Shown here in pieces: positions 8,481-16,416 of a DNA stretch of 64,000 nt. Position 1 is the stretch's first letter. Each line of letters begins with the position of its first letter. The translations under genes were made by a program, and so were the position numbers. The notes under the pieces were generated by a model. It had not been told where the DNA came from, did no database searches, and worked only from the letters and a program-made list of their open reading frames with translations. Origin of the DNA: Aquificales bacterium (GTDB lineage: Bacteria > Aquificota > Aquificia > Aquificales > Aquificaceae). The stretch is taken from the NCBI GenBank assembly GCA_027037055.1, contig JALWBR010000024.1, forward strand, positions 23,797-87,796. Reading direction: 5' to 3'.

Positions 8481-8933
8481 TTATTCCCCCTCAGCAGGTT
8501 TGACAATGATTTTTATCCCAACACTTACCTCAGGATGTAACCTTAGTATAACATCATAGGTACCAACTTGTCTTATCCTCATAGGTATGTAAACCCTTTT
8601 CCTGTCTATCTCAAAGCCTTTCTCTTTTAATGCATCAACAATATCCGATGATGTCACAGAACCGAAGAGCTTACCCTTCTCGCCAGCCTGCTTACTTACT
8701 TCAAGTGTAATACCTTCCAGCTTTTCTTTTAATTTCAATGCTTCCTTCTTTTCCCTCTCAAGCTTCTTAGCTTTTTGCTGTTTTATCGTGTTTATATGCC
8801 TTAGGTTTGAAGGTGTAGCAGGTATAGCTATACCTCTCGGAATAAGATAGTTATTGGCATAACCGTCCTTTACCTCTATTATGTCACCGAAAAGACCTCT
8901 GCCTTCCAAATCCTGAACAAGGATAACTTTCAT
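8481..8933 (-). CDS. rplI: 50S ribosomal protein L9
   Basis: 150 residues, normal length. The N-terminal domain carries the L9 signature GYANNYLIPRGIA (about 24-36), followed by a long lysine-rich connecting helix (50-75) and the C-terminal globular domain. L9 binds 23S rRNA near the L1 stalk. GGAGGGTT precedes the ATG. It is the last gene of rpsF-ssb-rpsR-rplI, the usual bacterial order. Confidence 0.97.
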   Translation of the reverse strand: MKVILVQDLEGRGLFGDIIEVKDGYANNYLIPRGIAIPATPSNLRHINTIKQQKAKKLEREKKEALKLKEKLEGITLEVSKQAGEKGKLFGSVTSSDIVDALKEKGFEIDRKRVYIPMRIRQVGTYDVILRLHPEVSVGIKIIVKPAEGE

Positions 8934-8946
8934 AATAACCCTCCTG

Positions 8947-9165
8947 TTAAATTACAACATAGGGCAACAAGGCAAGTTGTCTTGCCCTTTTTATATGAAC
9001 GGATAGCTTTCTCTGATGCTTAGCACACAAGTTTGTCTGCCTGCGGGACTTTATTTTACCCCTTTCGGAAAGAAACTGCCTCAATTCCTCATAGTTTTTA
9101 TAACTCGGATCCCTCTTTTCCGCACAATACATACACACATTCTTTCCACCCTTTTTTAAATCCAT
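8947..9165 (-). CDS. rpsR: 30S ribosomal protein S18
   Basis: 72 residues. The S18 core [24 protein letters not shown] is represented here by [21 protein letters not shown]18 pairs with S6 on the 30S platform. An N-terminal Cys-x2-Cys (residues 12-15), together with Cys near 47, could bind zinc as in some S18 variants, but this is inferred. It lies 11 bases after ssb and 13 bases before rplI, with GGAGGATG before its ATG. Confidence 0.97.
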   Translation of the reverse strand: MDLKKGGKNVCMYCAEKRDPSYKNYEELRQFLSERGKIKSRRQTNLCAKHQRKLSVHIKRARQLALLPYVVI

Positions 9166-9176
9166 AACACATCCTC

Positions 9177-9617
9177 CTAAAAGGGTATCTCGTCCTCCTC
9201 GTCCTTAAAAGGAGGCTCAAGCTTTTTCAAATCCTTTTCTATATCCTCAACAGAAATATCTTCGCTTTCAATTTCCTCAAGTATCTGCTCCGATTTAGGC
9301 TTGCTGACGATTTTAACACTCTCCGCCACTATTCTGACCTTGGTTCTCGGCTCTCCCTCACTTGATGTCCATCTCTCCTGACTGAGCCTTCCTTCAACTA
9401 TAACCATGTATCCCTTTGAAAGTCTTTCAACAAGACCTTCCGCAAATTTTCCGTAAGCCTTTATATCAAAAAAGTGGCTTTCCTCCTTCCACTCTTCATT
9501 AACTTTATACCTGCGGTTGTAAACTACAGAGAATTCTGTAACGGGCATACCAGAAGGCAAATACCTTATAACGGGATCTCTAACAAGTCTGCCCACAAGC
9601 AGTACCTTATTCAGCAT
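9177..9617 (-). CDS. ssb: Single-stranded DNA-binding protein
   Basis: 146 residues. The N-terminal OB fold starts [15 protein letters not shown], contains [11 protein letters not shown] and ends near residue 105. The acidic tail finishes DEEDEIPF, the usual docking tip for replication and repair partners. The gene starts inside the end of rpsF (11-base overlap), so translation is probably coupled. It protects ssDNA in replication, recombination and repair. Confidence 0.96.
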   Translation of the reverse strand: MLNKVLLVGRLVRDPVIRYLPSGMPVTEFSVVYNRRYKVNEEWKEESHFFDIKAYGKFAEGLVERLSKGYMVIVEGRLSQERWTSSEGEPRTKVRIVAESVKIVSKPKSEQILEEIESEDISVEDIEKDLKKLEPPFKDEEDEIPF

Positions 9618-9954
9618 GGGCTTTTATGTTAGCCTCCTTCTCCTTTATATTGAAGTTAAGCCATCTTATTACATCTTCATTAATTTTCATAAAAAAGTCA
9701 AGCTCATTGGGAAGCTGGGGGTTGTTTGTCTTATACTGGATTAAATAGAATCTGCCGTGGTTAAATCCCGCCACCTTATACGCAAGCGTTTTCAACCCCC
9801 AATCCTCCTCGTAAAGTATCTCACCCCCTTTCTTTTCAATAAACTTTTTTACTTCCTCAACCCTTTTACTAACCTCCTCATCATTCAAAGTAGGTTTGAG
9901 TGCAAATACCACTTCGTAAAACCTTATAACCCTGTAATGTCTGTATCTCGGCAT
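9607..9954 (-). CDS. rpsF: 30S ribosomal protein S6
   Basis: 115 residues, with the S6 core YEVVFALKPTLNDEEV and a LAYKVAGFNHGRFYLIQY segment. There is no glutamate tail. An extra basic N-terminal stretch (MPRYRHYRVIR) comes before the core. It is the first gene of the rpsF-ssb-rpsR-rplI operon. CCAGGAGGTAAGAGG precedes the ATG, and the leader holds a hairpin that may bind the S6:S18 complex. Confidence 0.96.
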   Translation of the reverse strand: MPRYRHYRVIRFYEVVFALKPTLNDEEVSKRVEEVKKFIEKKGGEILYEEDWGLKTLAYKVAGFNHGRFYLIQYKTNNPQLPNELDFFMKINEDVIRWLNFNIKEKEANIKAHAE

Positions 9955-9976
9955 CCTCTTACCTCCTGGTCTTACG

Positions 9977-9997
9977 GTCCCGGATTTATTCCGGAAC
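9977..9997 (-). promoter_or_regulatory. Candidate S6:S18-binding leader hairpin of rpsF
   Basis: On the minus strand GTTCCGGA and TCCGGGAC form an 8-bp stem (one G-T pair) with loop ATAAA, immediately followed by CGTAAGACCAGGAGG, which includes the rpsF ribosome-binding site. A CCG-containing hairpin close to the rpsF start is the known form of the S6:S18 autoregulatory leader that mimics the 16S rRNA site. A TATACT box at 10016-10021 (minus strand) would give a leader of about 55 bases. The exact bulged-CCG consensus was not confirmed. Confidence 0.4.
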
Positions 9998-10021
9998 GAG
10001 GTTTAAATCTATTAAAGTATA

Positions 10022-10852
10022 TCACATATTGAGAAACTTGTTGTATACATCTTCGGGTAAGAAAGCATGCACATGGACAGAAGATGAATAAAACTTTGTT
10101 TGTATATCAACTTCTCTTGAAGGTTTTCTTACATCATACTTTTTTGAACCTATGGAAAAGGTCCACCAGTATCCCGCATAAATAGGTATAACGGATGTGA
10201 AAAGGTCAACGATGGGGAACACCTTTCTTAAATCCTTTTGAATACGGGAAACCATTTCACCGTGATAAAGAAGGGATTCCGTTTGACCTGCATATATACC
10301 ATCGGGCTTTAAGGCGTTGTAAACATGACGGAAGAACTCCTCCGTTATAAGGACATGGGCAAAACCGACTGGATCGGTTGAATCAACAATAACGATATCA
10401 AACTCACTATTGCATTCCTTTATATACTTATAACCATCCTCGTTAAGTATTATTGCCCTGCTGTCTTCAAAGCCGGAAGATAGGGTTGGAAAGAATCTTT
10501 TTGATGTTTCTATCACCTCTTTATCTATATCAACCAAGACAGCCCTTTTAACACTTTTGTGTTTCAATACCTCCCTTAAAGATCCCCCGTCGCCACCTCC
10601 TATTATAAGAACATCCTCGGGATTGGGATGAGAAAACATAGGCACATGCACAAGCATCTCATGATAAAGATGTTCATATCTTTCATCTACTTGAACCACA
10701 CCGTCAAGTATAAGCATCTTTCCGAAGTGCGGGGATTTAACTACGAGTATCTCCTGATATTCACTTTTTTTCTCATATAGTATGTCCTCTATTGGATAAC
10801 AATGTCTTATAGGGGCGTAAGGATCCCTTTCCATAAAGAAAATATCCCTCAT
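10022..10852 (-). CDS. speE: Spermidine synthase (polyamine aminopropyltransferase)
   Basis: 276 residues from the ATG. The tetramerisation region with YQEILV and LDGVVQ comes first, then the decarboxylated-SAM site GGGDGGSLREVL (near 85-96), an acidic VLVDID strand and the catalytic region DSTDPVG. It transfers aminopropyl groups to make spermidine or longer polyamines, which thermophiles use heavily. The ATG shares one base with the rsmA stop (TGATG). A GTG one codon earlier is an equally placed alternative start behind GGAGGAG. Confidence 0.94.
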   Translation of the reverse strand: MRDIFFMERDPYAPIRHCYPIEDILYEKKSEYQEILVVKSPHFGKMLILDGVVQVDERYEHLYHEMLVHVPMFSHPNPEDVLIIGGGDGGSLREVLKHKSVKRAVLVDIDKEVIETSKRFFPTLSSGFEDSRAIILNEDGYKYIKECNSEFDIVIVDSTDPVGFAHVLITEEFFRHVYNALKPDGIYAGQTESLLYHGEMVSRIQKDLRKVFPIVDLFTSVIPIYAGYWWTFSIGSKKYDVRKPSREVDIQTKFYSSSVHVHAFLPEDVYNKFLNM

Positions 10853-11592
10853 CACAGCTTCTCCTCCATATAATTATAGATGCATAAGGTGTCCTCGGGA
10901 TTCAGTTCCTCAGCCCTCGCCTCCGGATTCACACCGCACTTATTAAGAACATGTTCATCCATCTTTTTCCTCAGCATTTTCCTCCTATCCGCAAACAACA
11001 TCTTAAGGAGTTTAACATATTTGTCCGTATCTACATCCTCTCCCTTATGTAGCCTTTTCATCCTTATCAAGCCCGAATTTACCTTCGGGGGAGGCTTGAA
11101 AAATCTCGGCGGTACTGTCATAACATACTCAACCTTATAAAAGCTTCTTACAAGAAGAGACAGCCAACCGACATTCTTTCTGCCCTCTATCCTTTCCGCA
11201 ACCTCCTTCTGCAAAAGAAAACATGCCTCCTTTATACATGCCCTGTGTCTTATAACATTCTCAATTATGAAGGAATAGGCATTATAGGGAAGGTTACCTA
11301 TTACATAAAGATCCTCTCCCAGGGAGCAAAACTTATAGAATCGTGCATCCGTCTCAATAATTTCAAGCCTTTCATCCTCTATGCTTTTCAACATCTCTAT
11401 CATCCTTTTATCTATCTCTATAACTACAAGTCTTTTCATTTCCCTTTTCAATAGCTCGCGGGTTAAATTCCCCGTACCTCCCCCTATTTCCACAACGGTA
11501 TCATCCTTCCCGAAATTCAAACATTCGCTGATCCTTTCCAGTATTCCCCCCGATACAAGGATATGTTGACCGAGGGATTTTTTCAGTTTCAT
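10852..11592 (-). CDS. rsmA: 16S rRNA dimethyladenosine transferase
   Basis: 246 residues from the ATG at 11592, which gives MKLKKSLGQHIL and matches the family N-terminus. An in-frame ATG five codons upstream is possible. SAM motif I is VEIGGGTGNL, motif IV is GNLPYNAY, and PPRFFKPPPKV is the conserved substrate loop. It dimethylates two adjacent adenines near the 16S 3' end during 30S maturation. It overlaps speE and is divergent from the biotin carboxylase. The sequence is close to the Aquifex aeolicus enzyme as I recall it. Confidence 0.95.
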   Translation of the reverse strand: MKLKKSLGQHILVSGGILERISECLNFGKDDTVVEIGGGTGNLTRELLKREMKRLVVIEIDKRMIEMLKSIEDERLEIIETDARFYKFCSLGEDLYVIGNLPYNAYSFIIENVIRHRACIKEACFLLQKEVAERIEGRKNVGWLSLLVRSFYKVEYVMTVPPRFFKPPPKVNSGLIRMKRLHKGEDVDTDKYVKLLKMLFADRRKMLRKKMDEHVLNKCGVNPEARAEELNPEDTLCIYNYMEEKL

Positions 11593-11606
11593 AACAGGCA
11601 ATATCA

Positions 11607-11612
11607 TATAAT
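11607..11612 (+). promoter_or_regulatory. -10 box just upstream of the biotin carboxylase gene
   Basis: TATAAT lies 9 bases before the ATG at 11622, with no Shine-Dalgarno sequence and no clear -35 box. Transcription would start within a few bases of the start codon, so the mRNA would be leaderless or nearly so. Confidence 0.4.
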
Positions 11613-11621
11613 TTATCTGAA

Positions 11622-13049
11622 ATGTTTAACAAGATTTTGATAGCCAACAGGGGAGAAGTAGCGGTAAGGATAATAAGGACATGCAGGGAGATGAATATAA
11701 AAACGGTAGCCATATTCTCCGAGGTTGATGCAAGGTCCATCCATGTCAAAAAGGCGGATGAAGCCTATCTTATACCCGGTGATCCCCTACTTGCATACCT
11801 TGACTATGTCAGAATAGTTGATCTCGCAAAACAGGTGGGAGCGGATGCTATACATCCGGGCTATGGATTTCTTGCAGAAAACCCAGACTTTGCAAGATAT
11901 TGCAGGAAAAGGGGTATAACCCTTATAGGTCCTACACCAGAACAGATTGAAATGTTCGGAGATAAGGTTAAAGCAAAAAGGCTTGTAAAAGAGGCTGGTC
12001 TTCCGACCATTCCCGGTACTGAGGAGCCCGTAAAGGATTTGGATGACGCCCTTCACTGCGCGAGGGAGATAGGATTTCCCGTGATGCTGAAAGCTGCGTA
12101 CGGTGGTGGGGGAAGGGGGATGAGGGTAGTTAGGAATGAAGAAGAGCTTAAATCCATGTTTGAATCCGCTTATAATGAAGCCAAAACCTTCTTCGGTATA
12201 GGTGATCTCTTTATAGAGAAGTATCTTGAAAATCCCAAACATATAGAGGTACAGATAATAGGTGACAAATACGGCAACATCATTCATCTTGGCGAGAGGG
12301 ATTGTTCCATACAGAGAAGACATCAGAAACTTATAGAAATATGCCCCTCCCCCGCCCTGCCCGCAAAATTAAGAACAAAGATTCTCGGAAGTGCTGTTAA
12401 CGCTTTGATGAAAATAGGTTATGAAAATGCGGGCACCATGGAATTCCTCGTGGATATAAATAAGGGAGAATTCTACTTCATAGAGATGAATACAAGACTT
12501 CAGGTTGAACATACGATAACGGAATTGATAACGGGTATAGATATAGTTGAACTTATGATAAGGATAGCAGCAGGAGAGCCATTACCTTATCTCCAAAGCG
12601 ATATTGATTTTAGAGGTTATGCAATACAGTTCAGGATAAATGCAGAAGATCCAAAGAACAACTTTGCACCATCACCAGGAAAGATAACCGCCTACTATTC
12701 ACCAGGCGGTCCCGGTGTACGGATGGATGCGGGAGTCTATAAAGATTTTATAATTCCGCCCTATTACGATTCCCTTATAGCGAAAATGTGTGTATGGGCA
12801 TTGACATGGGAAAGGGCTGTTAACAGGGCAAGAAGGGCACTTGATGAATTCGTTATAAGGGGAGTTCCTACCAACATACCCCTTCACAGGGAGATAATAA
12901 GGGATGAACAATTCATAAAAGGTAACTTCGGTGTAAAATTCTTGGAAGAAAGGTTACCCCATTATGACTTTGAAATAGAAGGCGAAAAGCCCAAGGAGGA
13001 TGTAGCTTTAGCAATTTCCGCAGCCCTTGCCGCCTACTACGGTTTATAA
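11622..13049 (+). CDS. Biotin carboxylase subunit (acetyl-CoA, pyruvate or 2-oxoglutarate carboxylase)
   Basis: 475 residues. The biotin carboxylase N-domain starts MFNKILIANRGEVAVRI. The ATP-grasp glycine loop KAAYGGGGRGM is near 157-167, with LGERDCSIQRRHQK, the catalytic EMNTRLQVEH near 285-294, and a C-terminal domain to the end. The enzyme carboxylates biotin on a separate carrier subunit using bicarbonate and ATP. In Aquificota, paralogs serve 2-oxoglutarate carboxylase (CfiB) in the reductive TCA cycle and pyruvate carboxylase; the ending AISAALAAYYGL resembles CfiB as I remember it. Which one this is cannot be decided here, and no biotin-carrier or transcarboxylase gene is nearby. Confidence 0.93.
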   Translation: MFNKILIANRGEVAVRIIRTCREMNIKTVAIFSEVDARSIHVKKADEAYLIPGDPLLAYLDYVRIVDLAKQVGADAIHPGYGFLAENPDFARYCRKRGITLIGPTPEQIEMFGDKVKAKRLVKEAGLPTIPGTEEPVKDLDDALHCAREIGFPVMLKAAYGGGGRGMRVVRNEEELKSMFESAYNEAKTFFGIGDLFIEKYLENPKHIEVQIIGDKYGNIIHLGERDCSIQRRHQKLIEICPSPALPAKLRTKILGSAVNALMKIGYENAGTMEFLVDINKGEFYFIEMNTRLQVEHTITELITGIDIVELMIRIAAGEPLPYLQSDIDFRGYAIQFRINAEDPKNNFAPSPGKITAYYSPGGPGVRMDAGVYKDFIIPPYYDSLIAKMCVWALTWERAVNRARRALDEFVIRGVPTNIPLHREIIRDEQFIKGNFGVKFLEERLPHYDFEIEGEKPKEDVALAISAALAAYYGL

Positions 13050-13543
13050 GGATCTACACAGAGAATATAAGGTTCACTTTCCCTATCTCCAACCACACCC
13101 GTTATTGCATAACATTTTCTACTTTCATACCTTTTTATAACTATTTTGTCACCCTCAATCCTCTTACCCAGATTAACATATATCCACTTTCTTCTGTAAG
13201 GGTACACATAGTATCTGGAAAAACCGCTCGGATACACTTCAACCAACTCGCTACCTTCTTTAACAACAACAAATGGCTTAAGGAGTAGTGCTTCACCAAC
13301 ACATACCCTATCCTTATCCTTACCTCTTAATATCTCAAAACAGAATCCCTTTCTTTCTTTCCTGTACCACACGCCCTTATAAAAGACAAATCCTTTTACC
13401 TTTATATCCTCCCTTGAGATAACATAAACACCCTCACCCACTCTCTTAACATAGTAGGATCTTTCCACGGGAGGTATGGGATGCTTCTTGATACCACAAG
13501 ATAACACAGCAAATCCCATTATTAGTAAGAATATCTTCCTCAT
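13037..13543 (-). CDS. Putative lipoprotein, function unknown
   Basis: 168 residues. A short signal peptide ends in a lipobox, AVLSC, with Cys16 as the lipidation site. The mature start GIKKHPIPP resembles the short lysine/proline starts of many small lipoproteins. The rest is a Tyr-, Val- and Lys-rich beta-type sequence with two Cys near the end; I recognise no domain. It overlaps the biotin carboxylase 3' end by 13 bases on the opposite strand and is divergent from the dienelactone hydrolase gene. Probably an envelope protein anchored to a membrane. Confidence 0.75.
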   Translation of the reverse strand: MRKIFLLIMGFAVLSCGIKKHPIPPVERSYYVKRVGEGVYVISREDIKVKGFVFYKGVWYRKERKGFCFEILRGKDKDRVCVGEALLLKPFVVVKEGSELVEVYPSGFSRYYVYPYRRKWIYVNLGKRIEGDKIVIKRYESRKCYAITGVVGDRESEPYILCVDPYKP

Positions 13544-13584
13544 TTTCTTTTATTATTATTTAATAACATTAAGGAGGTAAGGGT

Positions 13585-14280
13585 ATGGGTAAAGATATAA
13601 TCATAGAAAGGGGAAGTATATCATTAAACGGATATCTGGCAACACCTCAAGGGAAGGGTCCCGGTGTTATAGTTATCCATGAGTGGTGGGGTCTTGACTC
13701 ACCCATGTCAAATATAAAGGAGCTGACAGATATGTTTGCACAAGAGGGCTTTGTTACCCTTGCACCTGACCTTTACAATGGAAAATCCGCGGACAACCCT
13801 GATGATGCGGGTAAGCTCATGATGGATATGTTCCAAAACAGATTAAAAGAAGTGGAAGACATGATAAAGGCATCGGTTGAATATTTAAGAAGTCTGGATG
13901 AGACGGAACCCAAAAAGGTGGGGATAACTGGTTTTTGTTGCGGAGGAACCCTTTCCATGTACTTTGCGGATAAGCTATCCGATATACTTGATGCAAGTGT
14001 ACCTTTTTACGGATTACCCCAGCTCGCTCCCTTTGATCCTAAGGGAATAAAAATACCCATCTTCTTTATTATGGCGGAGAAGGACGAATTCGTTAACAAT
14101 GACGAAGTTATAGACATAGGAAAGGAAGTATGGAAAAACGGCGTTGAGGTTCAGATGAAGGTTTATCCCGGTGTAAACCACGCCTTCCTTAATACAAAAA
14201 GGCCGGAAGTTTACCATGAGGGTTTTGCAAAGGATGCATTTAAGATGACGGTTGAATTCTTAAAAAGACACTTATCCTGA
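13585..14280 (+). CDS. Dienelactone hydrolase family protein
   Basis: 231-residue alpha/beta hydrolase. HEWWGL near residues 31-36 carries the conserved Glu. The nucleophile motif is GFCCGG with Cys near 113, AEKDEF near 159-164 carries the acid, and NHAF near 192-195 has the catalytic His. Classical members open dienelactones in chlorocatechol degradation, but most genomic homologs have unknown substrates, and an aromatic degradation role is unlikely in this organism. AAGGAGG sits well placed before the ATG. It lies between a lipoprotein gene and rpmB. Confidence 0.9.
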   Translation: MGKDIIIERGSISLNGYLATPQGKGPGVIVIHEWWGLDSPMSNIKELTDMFAQEGFVTLAPDLYNGKSADNPDDAGKLMMDMFQNRLKEVEDMIKASVEYLRSLDETEPKKVGITGFCCGGTLSMYFADKLSDILDASVPFYGLPQLAPFDPKGIKIPIFFIMAEKDEFVNNDEVIDIGKEVWKNGVEVQMKVYPGVNHAFLNTKRPEVYHEGFAKDAFKMTVEFLKRHLS

Positions 14281-14303
14281 TATAATATTCTCCTCCTCGG
14301 AGG
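14281..14303 (+). promoter_or_regulatory. rpmB promoter -10 and ribosome-binding site inside an inverted repeat
   Basis: TATAAT at 14281-14286 follows the hydrolase stop directly. CCTCCTCGGAGG at 14292-14303 is an inverted repeat able to form a 4-bp stem with a four-base loop, hiding the GGAGG used by rpmB. Short, so it may be chance. Confidence 0.35.
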
Positions 14304-14310
14304 TGAAAGG

Positions 14311-14514
14311 ATGGCTGTATGTGTTGTGTGCGGTAAAAAGACGGTTCACGGCAGAAGAGTAACCTTCTCGGGTGTAAGGAATCCGAGATTGTTTAAGCCT
14401 AATCTTCAAAAGATGCGCATAAGATTACCGGACGGTACGGTAAAGAAAGCTTATGTGTGTACAAAATGTTTAAAGGCGGGGAAAGTTGTTAAGGCTCCCC
14501 GAATCAAAAAGTAA
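14311..14514 (+). CDS. rpmB: 50S ribosomal protein L28 (zinc-binding type)
   Basis: 67 residues with two Cys-x2-Cys pairs, CVVC at 4-7 and CTKC near 51-54, the zinc-ribbon form of L28. The family core VTFSGVRNPRLFKPNL is present. Its TAA overlaps the aroC ATG by one base, so the two are probably co-transcribed. Confidence 0.96.
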   Translation: MAVCVVCGKKTVHGRRVTFSGVRNPRLFKPNLQKMRIRLPDGTVKKAYVCTKCLKAGKVVKAPRIKK

Positions 14515-15677
14515 TGCCCCTACGCTTCTTTACTGCAGGTGAGTCGCACGGTAAAGGTATAGTTTCCTTTCTTGAGGGTATTCCAGCAAATCTTGGTATA
14601 GATATAAACTTTATAAATAAGGAATTGGAAAGAAGGCAGAGAGGCTACGGAAGAGGGGGGAGGATGAAAATAGAAAAGGATGAGGTTGAAATATTATCGG
14701 GGATAAGGTTCGGAAAGACCATAGGCTCACCCATTGCTTTACTTATAAAAAACAGGGACTGGGAAAATTGGAAGGAGAAAATGGCTATAGAGGATATTCC
14801 TCTTCAGGATTTTCCTTCCTTCACAAGACCGAGACCCGGCCATGCGGATCTCGTCGGCGGTATAAAGTATAATCAGAGGGATCTCAGGAACATCCTTGAA
14901 AGGTCTTCAGCAAGAGAGACAGCAGGAAGGGTAGCAGCAGGTGCAATATGTAAACTCTTTCTCAAGGAGTTGGGTATAACCGTAGGGAGTTATGTGGTAA
15001 GCATAGGAAAGCTAAAACCCCCTATTGAAGAAGAGGATCTTTTAAAGAGATTTGAAAAGGCGGAAAACTCGGAAGTGAGATTTCCGGATCCCTCCCTTGA
15101 CGAAAAATTCAAAGAAGTTATTGATGAAGCTAAGGAGAAAGGGGAATCGTTGGGAGGTGTATTTGAGGTGTTTGCCATCGGAGTTCCGCCGGGGTTGGGC
15201 AGTCATATTCAATGGGATAAAAGAATTGACGGCAGAATAGCTCAAGCCATCATGAGCATTCAGGCAATAAAAGGTGTTGAAATAGGTATGGGTTTCGGTT
15301 GTGCATCACTTTACGGTTCCGAGGTTCATGATGAAATAGGATGGGAAAGGGGAAAAGGCTATTTCAGATATTCAAATAATTTGGGGGGTACGGAAGGGGG
15401 AATGACGAACGGTATGCCCATAGTGGTCAGAGCGGTTATGAAGCCTATACCTACCCTGACAAAGCCTTTAAGGAGTGTTGATATTGAAACGAAGGAGGAG
15501 GTGAGAGCGGGTAAGGAAAGGAGCGATGTAACTGCGGTGCCCGCTGCCTCCGTTGTAGGGGAGGCAATGCTTGCAATAATTATTACCGATGCTATCCTTG
15601 AAAAACTTGGGGGAGATTTTATGGAAGAAGTAAAGGAAAGATACGAATCATATATTAGACATATAATGAACTTTTGA
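14514..15677 (+). CDS. aroC: Chorismate synthase
   Basis: 387 residues. Signatures are GESHGKGIVSFLEG at the N-terminus (7-20), the RRQRGYGRGGRM phosphate and flavin region near 42-53, RPGHADLVG, and R-S-S-A-R-E-T-A-G-R-V-A-A-G. The enzyme uses reduced FMN to convert EPSP to chorismate, the last shikimate-pathway step. It is coupled to rpmB by a TAATG overlap and followed one base later by the MlaE-type permease. Confidence 0.97.
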   Translation: MPLRFFTAGESHGKGIVSFLEGIPANLGIDINFINKELERRQRGYGRGGRMKIEKDEVEILSGIRFGKTIGSPIALLIKNRDWENWKEKMAIEDIPLQDFPSFTRPRPGHADLVGGIKYNQRDLRNILERSSARETAGRVAAGAICKLFLKELGITVGSYVVSIGKLKPPIEEEDLLKRFEKAENSEVRFPDPSLDEKFKEVIDEAKEKGESLGGVFEVFAIGVPPGLGSHIQWDKRIDGRIAQAIMSIQAIKGVEIGMGFGCASLYGSEVHDEIGWERGKGYFRYSNNLGGTEGGMTNGMPIVVRAVMKPIPTLTKPLRSVDIETKEEVRAGKERSDVTAVPAASVVGEAMLAIIITDAILEKLGGDFMEEVKERYESYIRHIMNF

Positions 15678-15678
15678 A

Positions 15679-16416
15679 ATGGTTAAACTGCTTGAATCAA
15701 TCGGTAATGCAACAATAATAACACTTAAAGCTTTCTATTTCCTCTTCAGGAAACCTCCAAAATTAAGGCATTTTATTGACCAAATCTCCTATCTCGGTGC
15801 GGAAACCATTCCTGTTGTGATTGTAACATCACTTTTTACAGGGGGTGTTATAGCACTTCAAACCTATTCAACTTTCAGCAGATTTAATGCGGAATCTATG
15901 ATAGGTATAGTGGTGGCCCTTTCCATGGGAAGGGAGTTGGGTCCTGTCCTGACAGCCCTTATGGTTGTTGCCCGTGTTGGTTCAGCCATGACCGCAAACA
16001 TAGGAACGATGAGGATAAGCGAACAGATAGATGCACTTGAAGTGATGGCGGTTGATCCCGTAAGATACCTTGTAACACCAAGGTTGTTTGCCGCATTGGT
16101 AGGTCTTCCTGTTCTTACATTTATCTCGGATCTCTCGGGTATATTCGGCGGTTGGCTTGTTGCGACAAAGCTCTTCGGGGTAAACCCGGATGTCTATTGG
16201 CAGAAAATGATTGATTTTACAGAGCTGTACGATATCATAGGCGGTATATACAAATCTATATTCTTCGGCCTTATAATCGCGAGCGTAAGCTGTTACTTCG
16301 GCTTTTATACAAAAGGGGGAACAAAGGGTGTAGGAAGGGCAACAACCAACTCCGTTGTAACATCCTCCATGCTTATTCTTATCTCCGATTACTTCCTTAC
16401 CGCAATCATCTTCTAA
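15679..16416 (+). CDS. mlaE: MlaE-family ABC transporter permease
   Basis: 245 residues and about five membrane segments. Family core segments include SLFTGGVIALQTY, MGRELGPVLTALMVVARVGSAM, and SEQIDALEVMAVDP. It is the permease of a phospholipid transport system (Mla, or TGD1 in chloroplasts) that maintains outer-membrane lipid asymmetry. The ATPase (MlaF) and MCE (MlaD) partners are not in the window. Its stop overlaps the stop of the convergent GGDEF gene by 4 bases. Confidence 0.94.
   Translation: MVKLLESIGNATIITLKAFYFLFRKPPKLRHFIDQISYLGAETIPVVIVTSLFTGGVIALQTYSTFSRFNAESMIGIVVALSMGRELGPVLTALMVVARVGSAMTANIGTMRISEQIDALEVMAVDPVRYLVTPRLFAALVGLPVLTFISDLSGIFGGWLVATKLFGVNPDVYWQKMIDFTELYDIIGGIYKSIFFGLIIASVSCYFGFYTKGGTKGVGRATTNSVVTSSMLILISDYFLTAIIF

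Noticed and set aside
11787..12323. 178-codon antisense frame in the biotin carboxylase gene
   Set aside because: Entirely opposite to a strongly conserved gene; no recognisable domain or ribosome-binding site.
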